The position numbers and the translations under genes were made by a program. Below, piece by piece: positions 1 through 10,301 of a stretch of DNA of 64,000 nucleotides. Source of the DNA: Azospirillum melinis (GTDB lineage: Bacteria; Pseudomonadota; Alphaproteobacteria; Azospirillales; Azospirillaceae); contig NZ_WHOS01000007.1 of the NCBI RefSeq assembly GCF_013340935.1, positions 124,001-188,000 of the forward strand. Reading direction: 5' to 3'. Numbering within the stretch: the first letter of the stretch is position 1; each line of letters begins with the position of its first letter. A model generated the notes under the pieces. It saw nothing but the letters and a program-made list of their open reading frames with translations, searched no databases and had not been told where the DNA came from.

Positions 1-430
1 CGCGGAACACCAGCACACCGCCGACCGACCGGCCGTCCTGGACCAGCGGGCGGGCATTCACCCGCAGCCAGACGCCTGCTCCGCCGGAAACGGCCGCGGC
101 GAGATACAGGCTCTCGCGGTCCATCGTCTCGCCGCGGATCGCCCGGCCCATCGGCCAAAGCGCTTCCGGGCATGGGCTGACCCCGTCCTCCAGCCGCAGG
201 CGGTTTCCGAAATGCGCGTCGAAGGCGACGCCGCCCAGCGGACCGAAGACCGCCTCCGCCGCCGGGTTGGCGGTTATGATGCGGCCGTCGCAGCCGGCGA
301 CGCACACTCCCTCCGCCATATTGTCGAGGACGAGACGGAGGATCGGCGCCACGCCGGCCTCCTCAGGTTGCACAACCGATGGAACCGCCCGGCGAAGGGA
401 CGAGTGCGGCATGGGAGTCACCATTTCCAT
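1..430 (-). CDS. PAS-domain sensor protein, N-terminal part (runs off the left edge)
   Basis: Translating the minus strand from the ATG at 430 gives about 143 residues with no stop before the window edge. After a short polar leader, the stretch LVLDNMAEGVCVAGCDGRII followed by TANPAAEAVFG is a typical PAS-fold start, and a later segment ending in GGVLVFR fits the last PAS strands. PAS domains bind ligands or cofactors, or mediate dimerisation, in kinases, cyclases and regulators. The output domain lies outside the window, so the protein's class is unknown. In-frame ATGs at 424 and 412 are alternative starts, and no strong Shine-Dalgarno is seen at any of them. The gene is divergent from the encapsulin operon, so it could share control signals with it; that is inference only. 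Confidence 0.7.
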   Translation of the reverse strand, partial: MEMVTPMPHSSLRRAVPSVVQPEEAGVAPILRLVLDNMAEGVCVAGCDGRIITANPAAEAVFGPLGGVAFDAHFGNRLRLEDGVSPCPEALWPMGRAIRGETMDRESLYLAAAVSGGAGVWLRVNARPLVQDGRSVGGVLVFR

Positions 431-967
431 GTCACATAAGAGAGAATTATTATCCACAGTGTGTATTGTTATAATAGTACATATTTTTCATGTTTTTATT
501 ATGCACTCCGCTGCATGAACGAAGGTCGCGTCCCAAGTTTTCACCGATCTTTCACAGGCGCTCCCACAGAACACGACCGGCTTCGCAGAAGCCGCCCATG
601 CATTTGTCCGCGCCTGAACAGGAAAATGGCAGCGGTAATTCCCACCCTTAAATAGAGAATACTCCGGTATCGGGGTTTGGCCCAATTGAACGGAGGTCTG
701 TCCGTTATAGCGGATCAATCGACCTGCGCTGTTTTACCGGAGCTTGAGAGGCAGCCTGAAGCTGTGCATGGTCGGCCTTGCCCCGATGCCGGGGATGCGG
801 CCGCCGCCGGCGGACCGCAGCCCGAGGCGAGGGCTTCGCCCTTCCGCCGGTCAGCCCGCCCCACTCCCCGCACCGATGCCTCCACGCAGCCGACGCGGCG
901 GCCATCGCCGTCGCGCGCCGCCGGAGTGCCTTTCACTGCCATCGCCCTTCGCAAGGAGCCGATTCCC
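431..967. other. Intergenic control region between the PAS gene and the encapsulin operon
   Basis: These 537 bases hold no convincing gene. The stretch from about 440 to 515 is unusually AT-rich for this genome (several TATAAT-like runs) and probably carries the promoter of the minus-strand PAS gene. The part from 655 to 715 contains an inverted repeat and a TATAGC element that could serve the encapsulin operon. An open frame runs from 677 into the encapsulin gene, but its extra residues are low-complexity and unlike the family, so it is probably untranslated leader. Confidence 0.5.
689..706. promoter_or_regulatory. Inverted repeat, candidate operator of the encapsulin operon
   Basis: The sequence reads AACGGA, six bases, TCCGTT, which is a perfect 6-bp inverted repeat. 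It lies about 260 bases before the encapsulin start and touches a TATAGC element at 706-711 that could be a -10 box. The geometry suits a dimeric regulator. Which one (Rrf2/IscR-like, CysB-like or other) cannot be told from sequence. Confidence 0.4.
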
Positions 968-1868
968 ATGTCCGAAGACACCGAGCTGCGCCGAACACTG
1001 AACGAGCAGGCGGCACGCCAGCTCGCCAACGCCACGAAGACGCGGGCGCAATGGTCGGGCATCACACCGCGCTGGCTGGTGTCCTTTCTGCCCTGGACGC
1101 CGGTGGAGGCCGGCATCTACCGCCTGAACCGCGTCATCGACCCGCAGGGCCAGGTGCGGACCGAGGTGGAATGCAGCCCGCGCAACGACGCCGACCTGCC
1201 GGAAACCTTCGTCCCCTACGATGAAAGTCCGCGTGAGTATTCGCTGAACGCGGTCACGACGGTTCTGGACGTCCAGACCCGCGTCTCCGACCTCTACAGC
1301 CACCCCATCGACCAGATCCAGGAACAGCTGCGGCTGCTGATCGAAAAGGTGAAGGAGCGCCAGGAAAGCGAACTGATCAACAACGCCGAATACGGCCTGC
1401 TGACCAACGCCGCCCCCGGCCAGCGGATCAAGACCCGCAAGGGCCAGCCCACCCCCGACGACCTGGACGAGTTGATCGCCAAGGTGTGGAAGGAGCCCGC
1501 CTTCTTCCTGGCCCATCCGCGCGCCATCGCCGCCTTCGGCCGCGAATGCACCCGCCGCGGCGTGCCGCCGCCCACCGTCACCCTGCACGGCTCGCCCTTC
1601 CTGACCTGGCGCGGCCTGCCGCTGATCCCCAGCGACAAGCTGCACGTCACGCCGGACGGCCGCACCAACATCCTGCTGCTGCGCACCGGGGAGGCGAAAC
1701 AGGGCGTCATCGGCCTGTTCCAGCCCGGCGTTCCCGGCGAGGTGGCGCCGAGTCTGTCGGTCCGCTTCATGGGCATCAACCGCAAGGCCATCGCGTCTTA
1801 CCTGATCTCGCTCTACTGCTCGGCCGCGGTCCTGACCGAGGGTGCCATCGGCGTGCTGGAGGATGTCA

Positions 1869-1897
<29 letters not shown>
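968..1897 (+). CDS. Family 2A encapsulin shell protein (SrpI-like)
   Basis: This 309-residue protein has the usual length of family 2A encapsulins, HK97-fold proteins that self-assemble into closed shells. Recognisable parts are an N-terminal arm (residues about 1-60), a long central helix/E-loop region (ISDLYSHPIDQIQEQLRLLI-type segment) and the C-terminal A-domain end with KAIASYLISLYCSAAVLTEG and a final YYDYA. The identification also rests on context: the next gene is a cysteine desulfurase with a long disordered N-terminus, the known cargo of this family, followed by serine acetyltransferase. The ATG at 968 was chosen because AAGGAG lies nine bases upstream. The 3' end overlaps the desulfurase start by 29 bases, so the two are probably translationally coupled. 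The shell would sequester desulfurase in the cytoplasm. Confidence 0.9.
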
Positions 1898-3686
<1,789 letters not shown>

Positions 3687-3697
3687 GGAGAACGCCC

Positions 3698-4564
3698 ATG
3701 GGCCGCATCGTCGCCCCAGCCTGCTTCGCCGCATCCAGGACCCCGGAACGGGCGGCGGCGGGCGACCGGGCCGAAGCCGCGCTGTGGACGAGGCTGCGCG
3801 CGGATGCCGAGGATGCTGCCGGCCGCGATCCGCTGCTGCGCAGCTTCATCCACATCGCCGTGCTGTCGCATGAAGGCTTCGGATCGGCGCTGGGCGGCCA
3901 TCTCGCCCGCAAGCTGGGCGATTGGTACATCTCGGCTGAGCGTCTCGCCGATCTCGCCGAGACCGCCTATGCGGAGGAACCGGCCATCGTCGCGGCGGCG
4001 GTCGCCGACCTCGGCGCCATCGTCGCCCGCGATCCGGCGGCTGACGGCTGCCTGACTCCGTTCCTCTATTTCAAGGGCTTCCACGCCCTGCAATGGCACC
4101 GCGTCGCCCATTGGCTGTGGCGGCATGGGCGCACCGAACTCGCCCATTTCCTGCAAAGCCGGGTGTCGGAAGCCTTCGCCGTCGACATCCATCCCGCAGT
4201 GCCGTTCGGCTGCGGCGTGCTGATCGACCATGGCACCGGCGTCGTCATCGGCGAGACGGCGGAGGTCGGTGACGACGTCTCGATCCTCCAGGGCGTCACC
4301 TTGGGCGGCACCGGCAAAGAGCATGGCGACCGCCATCCCAAGGTGCGCGACGGCGTCCTGCTGGCCGCGGGTGCCAAAGTGCTGGGCAACATCGAGATCG
4401 GCCGGCATGCCAAGGTCGGCGCCGGCAGCGTGGTGCTGAAGCCGGTGCCGCCCGGCGCCACCGTGGCCGGGGTGCCGGCCAGGATCGTCGGCTGGACCAA
4501 CTCGCCGCAGGCCCCGGCGGAAGAGATGGACATGAGCCTGCCGGAGCCGGATTACACAATCTGA
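3698..4564 (+). CDS. cysE: Serine O-acetyltransferase
   Basis: Transfers acetyl from acetyl-CoA to L-serine, making O-acetylserine for cysteine synthesis. The 288-residue protein has the N-terminal helical SATase domain (to about residue 150) and a left-handed beta-helix of hexapeptide repeats. Family motifs include DIHPAVPFGCGVLIDHGTG, IGETAEVGDDVSILQGVTLG, GKEHGDRHPKV and PPGATVAGVPARIVG. The protein ends in DYTI. A C-terminal isoleucine is the residue that docks SAT into O-acetylserine sulfhydrylase in the cysteine synthase complex. No sulfhydrylase gene lies in the window. The gene begins 11 bases after the desulfurase stop, with GAGGAG seven bases before the ATG, so it belongs to the encapsulin operon. 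Confidence 0.93.
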   Translation: MGRIVAPACFAASRTPERAAAGDRAEAALWTRLRADAEDAAGRDPLLRSFIHIAVLSHEGFGSALGGHLARKLGDWYISAERLADLAETAYAEEPAIVAAAVADLGAIVARDPAADGCLTPFLYFKGFHALQWHRVAHWLWRHGRTELAHFLQSRVSEAFAVDIHPAVPFGCGVLIDHGTGVVIGETAEVGDDVSILQGVTLGGTGKEHGDRHPKVRDGVLLAAGAKVLGNIEIGRHAKVGAGSVVLKPVPPGATVAGVPARIVGWTNSPQAPAEEMDMSLPEPDYTI

Positions 4565-4609
4565 CCCCTGCGGGTGAGAGCATAGGAGAGGGTCAGTGCA
4601 GGGTGGCGT

Positions 4610-5162
4610 GCGGGCGGGTGATTTTGGTGCACAACTCGGCGTTCTGCTGAATTGCAGCCTGCTGAGCTGATGATCAAGCGACTTTGCGGGAGGACTGCAT
4701 ACCTGTTCATGGTCTTGCACCCGACGGCGGCTTCGACCTCCTAGGCCGGCAGAGTCCGAGCTCGAAGACCACGGCCGATCATTTGCCTGTGGCGCATCAA
4801 CGCCACCTCGCCCAAGAAGCGGCGGCCGTAGCGGACCTCCCGCTGCCAGCCGAGCCGACCACGCTCCATGATTTTGAGGATGTGGCGGTCGCGTTGACGG
4901 GGAGCATTCCCAGTCGTGGCGCTCGACACCGCCGTCGAGCGGGGTGAGATGATTATATCCGCGTCGGGGCGATGGGCGGTGCCGGAAGGGTAGACCGGCT
5001 CGCCGTCATCTGCACCGTCCGCCAGCAGGGTGCCAATCGGACGCGCCTCTGATTGAGCAAGGGGCCAACCAGAGAGGCATCCCCGTCCTCGGTGGTCGTC
5101 AGCTCTGAGGTGAGGATCTCGCCGGTATCCGGATCGACGGCGAGGTGAACCGAATCAGCCAT
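4610..5162 (-). pseudogene. Decayed IS5-type transposase, C-terminal part
   Basis: Read on the minus strand from 5162, the phrase VHLAVDPDTGEILTSELTTT matches the catalytic-core region of IS5-family DDE transposases. After a frameshift near 5040 the match continues in another frame (ADGADDGEPVY, then RDRHILKIMERGRLGWQREV and YGRRFLGEVALMRHRQMIG). There is an in-frame stop at 4741-4743, beyond which weak similarity continues (EVEAAVGCKTMNRY). The 5' half of the gene and both terminal inverted repeats were not found. It is a dead remnant of an insertion sequence inserted behind the encapsulin operon. Confidence 0.75.
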
Positions 5163-5231
5163 CGCTCACCTGACCAGCAAGGACTGTACCAGCCCGTCGC
5201 GATAGACCAGATCAAGCGGCACATCGCCGGC

Positions 5232-5429
5232 ATGACGGTGCGGGAAACAGGCCGGTTTCGAGAGACGCAGGAGTTTGCCAAAGCCCTCAACAATGGGCAG
5301 GTCGACAAGGCCGGTGCCCCATACTGGATGCATCTGGAACGGGTTGCCGCCGCCTGGCCGAGGGCATTGCCACCTGAAAAAAGAATAGCTCCTCCACACG
5401 CTTGGAGTAGGTCGCCCGGTGGGCGATAA
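5232..5429 (+). pseudogene. Fragment of an HD-domain ((p)ppGpp hydrolase-like) protein
   Basis: The frame carries NNGQVDKAGAPYWMHLERVA, which resembles the first helices of HD-domain metal-dependent phosphohydrolases of the SpoT/RelA type (the GQxDKxGxPYxxHxxRVA pattern). The HD dyad that should follow is missing and the frame degenerates after about 45 residues, so this is a truncated relic next to the transposase remnant. It abuts the zinc-ribbon gene, with which it may once have formed a pair. Confidence 0.5.
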
Positions 5430-5493
5430 TGGGCCGGTGGGTCCGTCGCCAAGACGGCCTACGCTCAACACCCGTAAAGGAAAATCGAAAGTG

Positions 5494-5745
5494 ATGTTGA
5501 ACGCGGACTTCGGGGAACCCCTCGACAAGCTCTGCCCGAAGTGCGGGAGTGCAAACCTCGTCCACAGCGTGGAAATGCAGGCGGTCCGTTTCCCCTATGG
5601 ACCCGGGGACGTCCTGATGGCGACCGTCGATGTGCGGGTCCCTGTTACCACCTGCGGCGCCTGTGGGGACGCCTGGACTGATGCCCGAGCAGAGAGCGTC
5701 CGGGAAGAAGCCGTCTTGCAGCGCCTCAATGAGTTGAAGGCCTGA
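5494..5745 (+). CDS. Small zinc-ribbon protein (YgiT/MqsA-type zinc finger)
   Basis: An 83-residue soluble protein with two CxxC knuckles: CPKC near residues 13-16 and CGAC near 55-58. They should hold one zinc ion as in YgiT-type finger domains, found in MqsA-like antitoxins and in stand-alone small proteins. Between them lies a beta-rich segment (VDVRVPVTTCG), and the C-terminus is a short charged helix (ESVREEAVLQRLNEL). There is no C-terminal HTH, so an MqsA-like regulator role is unlikely. AAAGGA precedes the start region; a GTG at 5491 is an equally good start. No toxin partner is seen. Confidence 0.6.
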   Translation: MLNADFGEPLDKLCPKCGSANLVHSVEMQAVRFPYGPGDVLMATVDVRVPVTTCGACGDAWTDARAESVREEAVLQRLNELKA

Positions 5746-6137
5746 GAGCACAGCCGCAACTGAGGCTGTATTTGGATCGCGGCTTTCCGAGGGTGGATAA
5801 TCAGTAGAGGGGCAGGGGATGGCCGAGTGGGTTGCGGACGGATCGGACTGCGGCTGGTGGTTGCTGCCTGAATAGCTTCATGATGAAGTCCAGTACCACG
5901 TCGGTCCATGCCCGACACGGTGAGCGGCAATCGCTGCGGCCGAGGCCGCCGGTGCCGCTCACCAGTTCCAGTAAAGGAGCATCCTCCGGCCATGGACCGT
6001 GCCGAGGAAATCGCGCATTGCGCAGTTGAGCCTTTTCGCGCGTTTCGTCGCCGTTGCGGTGGCTCCGTTACAGGGCGATCAAAAACACATAAGTAGAATT
6101 ATGGAAATAAATGGCGCAAATCCGCCATTCTGAACGC
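5746..6137. other. Gene-free stretch
   Basis: I see no supported gene on either strand. Short open frames here have no recognisable sequence and no ribosome-binding site. A 6-bp hairpin (ACAGCC / GGCTGT) at 5750-5769, just after the zinc-ribbon stop, could be a weak terminator, but it lacks a T-run. Confidence 0.4.
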
Positions 6138-6171
6138 AAAAAACGCCGCCCGGTCGCGAGACCGGACGGCG
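6138..6171 (-). terminator. Rho-independent terminator of the dioxygenase gene
   Basis: The arms at 6144-6155 and 6160-6171 form a 12-bp stem with one mismatch and a GCGA loop. On the minus strand the stem is followed by six T residues (six A on the plus strand at 6138-6143). It lies 31 bases after the stop codon of the hpd gene. Confidence 0.85.
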
Positions 6172-6201
6172 TCCGAAATCCTGTCTGAAAAAATCCGACA
6201 C

Positions 6202-7275
6202 TCAGGCCGCGTTCTCGCTCAGCACGCCGCGGCGGATCTGGTCGAGTTCGATGGATTCGAACAGCGCCTTGAAGTTGCCCTCGCCGAAGCCCTCGTTGCC
6301 GATGCGCTGGATGATCTCGAAGAAGATCGGGCCGATGACGTTCTGGGTGAAGATTTGCAACAGCAGCCCCTGGCCCTCGGTCGGGGCGCCATCGACCAGG
6401 ATGCAGTTGGCCTGGAGGCGCTTCAGATCCTGGTTGTGGCCCGGCACACGAGTATCGACCCGCTCGTAGTAAGTGTCGGGCGTGTCCTGGAACGGGGTGC
6501 CCATGCCGCGCATCGTCTCCACGGTGCGGACGATGTCGTTGGTGCCGAGCGCCACATGCTGGATGCCTTCGCCCCTGTAGTCGCGCAGATATTCGACGAT
6601 CTGCGACTTGTTGTCGGCGGACTCGTTGATCGGGATGCGGATCTTGCCGCAGGGGCTGGTCATCGCCTTCGACCGCAGGCCGGTCAGCTTGCCCTCGATG
6701 TCGAAGTAGCGGATCTCGCGGAAGCCGAACAGGCGGGTGTAGAACTCGGCCCACTCCTCCATCCGTCCGGTGTGGACGTTGTGGGTCAGATGGTCGATGT
6801 AGGTCAGGCCGGCGCCCTGCGGATGCTGGTCCACCCCCGGCAGCGGCACGAAATCGACCTCATAGATGCTGCCGCGGTCGGCATATCGGTCGACGAGGTA
6901 GATCAGCGAATCGCCGATGCCCTTGATGGCGGGGATGTTCAGTTCCATGGCACCGACGCGGGTCTCTACTCCCCAGGCGCCGAGGTCCAGCGCCCGGCGG
7001 TAGGCGAAGGCGGCGTCGCCGACGCGGAAGGCGATGGCGCAGATCGACGGGCCGTGCTGGGCTGCAAAGTTGCGCGGGAAACCCGACGGCTCGGCATTGA
7101 CGATGAAGTTCACATCGCCCTGGCGGTAAAGCGTCACGTCCTTCGACCGGTGGCGGGCGATTGCCGTGAAGCCCAGCTGCTCGAACAGGCGGCCCAGCGC
7201 CACGGTGTCCGGCGCCGTGAATTCGATGAACTCGAATCCGTCGGTCTTCATCGGGTTGTCCCACATGTCGGCCAT
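6202..7275 (-). CDS. hpd: 4-hydroxyphenylpyruvate dioxygenase
   Basis: Fe(II) enzyme converting 4-hydroxyphenylpyruvate to homogentisate in tyrosine catabolism. At 357 residues it has the standard bacterial length. Two vicinal-oxygen-chelate domains are present. The C-terminal catalytic one shows the iron ligands in DHLTHNV (His), GIQHVALGTNDIV (His) and GPIFFEIIQRIGNEGFG (Glu), and QTFTQ-like substrate residues lie near LLLQIFTQN. The ATG at 7275 was chosen because GGGAGAGG lies just upstream and the protein then starts as family members do (MADMWDNPMKTDGFEFIEF). The gene is divergent from an Lrp-type regulator, the usual kind of controller for amino-acid catabolism genes. No other tyrosine-pathway gene lies nearby. 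Confidence 0.95.
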   Translation of the reverse strand: MADMWDNPMKTDGFEFIEFTAPDTVALGRLFEQLGFTAIARHRSKDVTLYRQGDVNFIVNAEPSGFPRNFAAQHGPSICAIAFRVGDAAFAYRRALDLGAWGVETRVGAMELNIPAIKGIGDSLIYLVDRYADRGSIYEVDFVPLPGVDQHPQGAGLTYIDHLTHNVHTGRMEEWAEFYTRLFGFREIRYFDIEGKLTGLRSKAMTSPCGKIRIPINESADNKSQIVEYLRDYRGEGIQHVALGTNDIVRTVETMRGMGTPFQDTPDTYYERVDTRVPGHNQDLKRLQANCILVDGAPTEGQGLLLQIFTQNVIGPIFFEIIQRIGNEGFGEGNFKALFESIELDQIRRGVLSENAA

Positions 7276-7405
7276 GATCGCCTCTCCCTTGGATTGTTCT
7301 GCGATCAGTATGCCGGACTGTCCGTGGAAAGAGCTTTCAAAGTGGGGCGGGCACACCTATGATTTTGGCAGGATTTTTCGGCATGCTGCCTGTAATCGGA
7401 GATTC

Positions 7406-7888
7406 TTGCCGTTGCCCGCCACGCTATCGGAAATCGACATCAAAATCCTCGTCGCCCTGCAGGAGGACTCGCGCCTGACCGTGCAGGAGCTGGCCGACCG
7501 GGTCGGCACTTCGCCCTCCTCCTGCTGGCGTCGCCTGAAGTCGCTGGAGGAAACCGGGGTGATCCGCCGCTACACGGCGCTGGTCGATCCCAAGGCGGCG
7601 GCGGTCGGCGAATGCGTCTTCGCCCATGTGACGCTGGACCGCCATTCCGCCGAGACCGCCGCCATCTTCATCGACGCGGTGCGCAAGCGGCCGGAGGTTC
7701 TGGAATGCTATGCGGTGTCGGGCGACGCCGACTATCTGCTGCGGGTCGCGGTGCGGGCCATCGCCGACTACAACCGCTTTCTGGAGGAGTTCGTGTTCCA
7801 ACTGCCCTTCCAGGTCCGCATCCGCTCCAACTTCGCCCTGAAGGAAATCAAGTTCGAGACAGCACTGCCGTTGGGGGGCGGGGCGTAA
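7406..7888 (+). CDS. Lrp/AsnC-family transcriptional regulator
   Basis: 160 residues with an N-terminal winged HTH (LSEIDIKILVALQEDSRLTV, then LADRVGTSPSSCWRRLKSLE) and a C-terminal RAM ligand-binding domain (residues ~70-150, with VLECYAVSGDADYLLRV). Members form octamers that bind amino acids or related effectors. Being divergent from hpd by 130 bases, it probably controls that gene. An imperfect GGCAG / CTGCC repeat at 7367-7390 lies between them. No ATG fits. The TTG at 7406 (CGGAG four bases upstream) or the TTG at 7412 (spacing ten) is the likely start. Confidence 0.88.
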   Translation: MPLPATLSEIDIKILVALQEDSRLTVQELADRVGTSPSSCWRRLKSLEETGVIRRYTALVDPKAAAVGECVFAHVTLDRHSAETAAIFIDAVRKRPEVLECYAVSGDADYLLRVAVRAIADYNRFLEEFVFQLPFQVRIRSNFALKEIKFETALPLGGGA

Positions 7889-7908
7889 AGCCGCCCCTGG
7901 CCTCTCCC

Positions 7909-9057
7909 CTACCCCGCCACGCGGCGCTTGGCCGGCACTGCGGCGGCTGCGGCGGCCGGGTGCGGACCGGCGATGCGGTCGAGCAGCAGGTCCAGGCCGC
8001 TGCGGCTGGTCTCGAAGGCGACGCGCGCACGGGTCAGCGTCTGCGCCGAGGCAGCGGCGAGCGCCTCGCGATCGTCGGCCCAGGCCGACAGGATCGGGAG
8101 GGCCGCCTTCACGAAATCGGCATTCTGCGGCACCAGCCCGTCGGCCGGGATGTCGGAGCCGATGCAGCCGCGCTCATAGGCCAGCACCGGCACGCCGGCG
8201 GCCATCGCCTCGAACAGCACCAGCGGCTGCGCTTCGTTGCGGTAGCGGGTCGGGAAGACAAAGACGTCGATGTCGCGGTAGAAGGCCTCCTTGGCCTCGC
8301 CATGGACCGGGCCGTGATACTCGACCGCCCCGTCGAAGGCCATCAGCCCGGCGGCGATCATCGCGTTGTCCTCCGGCTTCAGCCCCGGACCGGCCAGCAC
8401 CAGCCTGGCGTCCACCCCCTCGAGCTGCAGGGCGCGCAGCAGGGCGAACAGCGTGTCCAGCCCCTTCTCGCTGCACAGGTTCGACAGATGGCCGATGCGC
8501 AGGGGACCGTCGCGCCGCGGACGCGGAATGGCGCCGGGAGCCGAGAAGATGGCGTTCGACATCGTCATGCAGGTGCGCGCCGCCGGATAGATCGACTGGA
8601 AGCGCATCTGCATCGCCGGGCACAGCAGGACATGGGTGCAGTCGCTGCCGGCGACGCGGGTCAGCAGCCGCATCCGCCAGGTCGGCTTGGAGATGGTGGC
8701 AAAGGAGTGATGGTGCAGCACCCGCTCATAGCCGAACAGCCGCGCGGTCCCGGCGAGGGCAGCGGTGTAGAGCGCCCCCCAGCCGGAATCCACCGGCATG
8801 TAGAAACGGCGGTCGGCTTTCCGCAGCCCGGCGGCGAGCCGGCCCATGGTGCCGAACACCCGTGTCATCTTGCGCAGATGGTAGACGGCGCCGCCGCCGT
8901 TCCAACCGGGCGACAGGTCGGCGACCTCCACGCGGCCGCGCCCCCGCATGCGGTCCTGCAGACGCTCCAGCACCAGGGCCGTCACCCGGCTCATCCCGTC
9001 CACCGGCGGCGGCAGGCGCCCGGAGACGACCACATGGGTGCGCGCGTTCCGTTCCAT
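7909..9057 (-). CDS. Glycosyltransferase, GT4 family
   Basis: 382-residue cytoplasmic glycosyltransferase of the GT-B fold. The C-terminal half holds the GT4 donor-binding region: GHLSNLCSEKGLDTLFALLR, LVLAGPGL and the E-x7-E type stretch FPTRYRNEAQPLVLFEAMAA followed by GVPVLAYERG. The N-terminus has a SGRLPPPVDGMSRV phrase, a nucleotide-sugar glycosyltransferase-like start. It is the last gene of the minus-strand polysaccharide cluster, two bases after the preceding gene, with GGGAG seven bases before its ATG. It presumably adds a sugar to the repeat unit; the donor cannot be told. Confidence 0.88.
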   Translation of the reverse strand: MERNARTHVVVSGRLPPPVDGMSRVTALVLERLQDRMRGRGRVEVADLSPGWNGGGAVYHLRKMTRVFGTMGRLAAGLRKADRRFYMPVDSGWGALYTAALAGTARLFGYERVLHHHSFATISKPTWRMRLLTRVAGSDCTHVLLCPAMQMRFQSIYPAARTCMTMSNAIFSAPGAIPRPRRDGPLRIGHLSNLCSEKGLDTLFALLRALQLEGVDARLVLAGPGLKPEDNAMIAAGLMAFDGAVEYHGPVHGEAKEAFYRDIDVFVFPTRYRNEAQPLVLFEAMAAGVPVLAYERGCIGSDIPADGLVPQNADFVKAALPILSAWADDREALAAASAQTLTRARVAFETSRSGLDLLLDRIAGPHPAAAAAAVPAKRRVAG

Positions 9058-9059
9058 CG

Positions 9060-10301
9060 TCAACTCCCGGTCAGTGCCGCTCCGGTCGACCGGCCATGCT
9101 GGCCACCCTCCGGGTCGGCGGAATAGTCGGACACATAGTCCGTGTCCGCGCTGCGCTCCGCCTTCGGGCCGCCCAGCGCCACCACGGCCTTCTCCACCGA
9201 GAGGGCGAAGAAGCTGGCGTCGGCCAACGCCTGGAAGGGCCGCCCGTTCAGGCTCAGGCGGCGCCACTCATCCTCGTCGCCCGCGACCGACAGCATGTAG
9301 CGCGCCAGCCCCTCGGGGTTGTCCGGCTCCACGATGTGGCCGTTCAACCCGCTGCGGATCAGCACGTCGCGCGCCCCGCACTGGTCGGACAGGATGGTCG
9401 GAACGCCCATGGCGAGGGCCTCGTTCACCACCAGACCGAACTGCTCCTCCAGCGACGGCAGAAGCAGGCAGAGCGTGGACCCCAGCGTCTCGGCGATCCC
9501 CTTTTCCTGCAGGAAGCCGCGGAAGACGATCGACCCGTCCAGCCCGCGCCGCGTCACCTCGGCCCGCAGCTCCGCCTCCAGCGGACCGGATCCGCAGAGG
9601 TGGAGCGGGCGGGCGGCGGGACCGGCCAGCCGCCGGTAAATGTCATAGGCTTCGACCGCCCGGAACAAGTTCTTCTTCGGGACGAAGCGCGCGATGATGG
9701 TGAAGTGACGGTCGGCGAAGGGTACTCCCCCAGGGGCCGGTTCCATCCCGGACAGGCGGCGGATGCGGTCCAACGACAGCGTGTCGTACCCGATGTAGAG
9801 CCGGTCCTTCGGGAGTCCCAGCAGACGGAAGTAATCCACCGTGCGGTGGCTGCCGCCGATCCCCGCCTGATAGGGGGAGTAGAAGACGCTCTTGACCATT
9901 TCGCGCCACAGGATGCGCGGCTTGTCGTCGTATTTGGAGGCGTTCATGTTGATGACCTTGCGGCCCATCAGCCGCATGGTCAGGGCGAGCGCGAAAACGT
10001 CCGGGTCCTCGTAATGGCAGAGGAAGACATAGCGCGCGTCGGCGTTGCGGCATTCGCGCAGCAGGGCGCGGTAGACCGCGGCCTTCGACAGGTCGGCCTT
10101 CGACTGTCCGGGGAACAGGGTGATCTTGCGGAAATTCTGCCCCGTCCCGGTCGAATCCCAGGCGTAGGTGTGCGACTTCGACCCGACCTCGAGCCCGATC
10201 ACATCGTAGACATGGCCCAGCCGGCGGCCGACCGCCTCCAGCCGGTCCATATGGTAGGGGCCGAACATCTCCCAACTGAAGACCAGCGCGGGCTTCTTCA
10301 T
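9060..10301 (-). CDS. Glycosyltransferase, GT4 family
   Basis: 413-residue GT-B glycosyltransferase. It begins MKKPALVFSWEMFGPYHMDR. The GT4 donor site is seen in FTIIARFVPKKNLFRAVEAY, HLCGSGPLE and LLPSLEEQFGLVVNEALAMG. The ATG at 10301 overlaps the stop of the gene before it (ATGA), a sign of translational coupling, and GGGAGAGG lies upstream. Together with its neighbours it should build the oligosaccharide unit flipped by the Wzx protein further along the cluster. Acceptor and donor sugars are unknown. Confidence 0.88.
   Translation of the reverse strand: MKKPALVFSWEMFGPYHMDRLEAVGRRLGHVYDVIGLEVGSKSHTYAWDSTGTGQNFRKITLFPGQSKADLSKAAVYRALLRECRNADARYVFLCHYEDPDVFALALTMRLMGRKVINMNASKYDDKPRILWREMVKSVFYSPYQAGIGGSHRTVDYFRLLGLPKDRLYIGYDTLSLDRIRRLSGMEPAPGGVPFADRHFTIIARFVPKKNLFRAVEAYDIYRRLAGPAARPLHLCGSGPLEAELRAEVTRRGLDGSIVFRGFLQEKGIAETLGSTLCLLLPSLEEQFGLVVNEALAMGVPTILSDQCGARDVLIRSGLNGHIVEPDNPEGLARYMLSVAGDEDEWRRLSLNGRPFQALADASFFALSVEKAVVALGGPKAERSADTDYVSDYSADPEGGQHGRSTGAALTGS

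Noticed and set aside
677-967. N-terminal extension of the encapsulin by 97 codons
   Set aside because: The extra part is low-complexity. The ATG at 968 has a well-placed AAGGAG and gives the family's normal length.
4684-4947. Plus-strand frame in the scar region
   Set aside because: The opposite strand carries clear transposase similarity, so this is its shadow.
5750-5769. Hairpin after the zinc-ribbon gene as terminator
   Set aside because: Only 6 bp and no T-run; too weak to list as a terminator.
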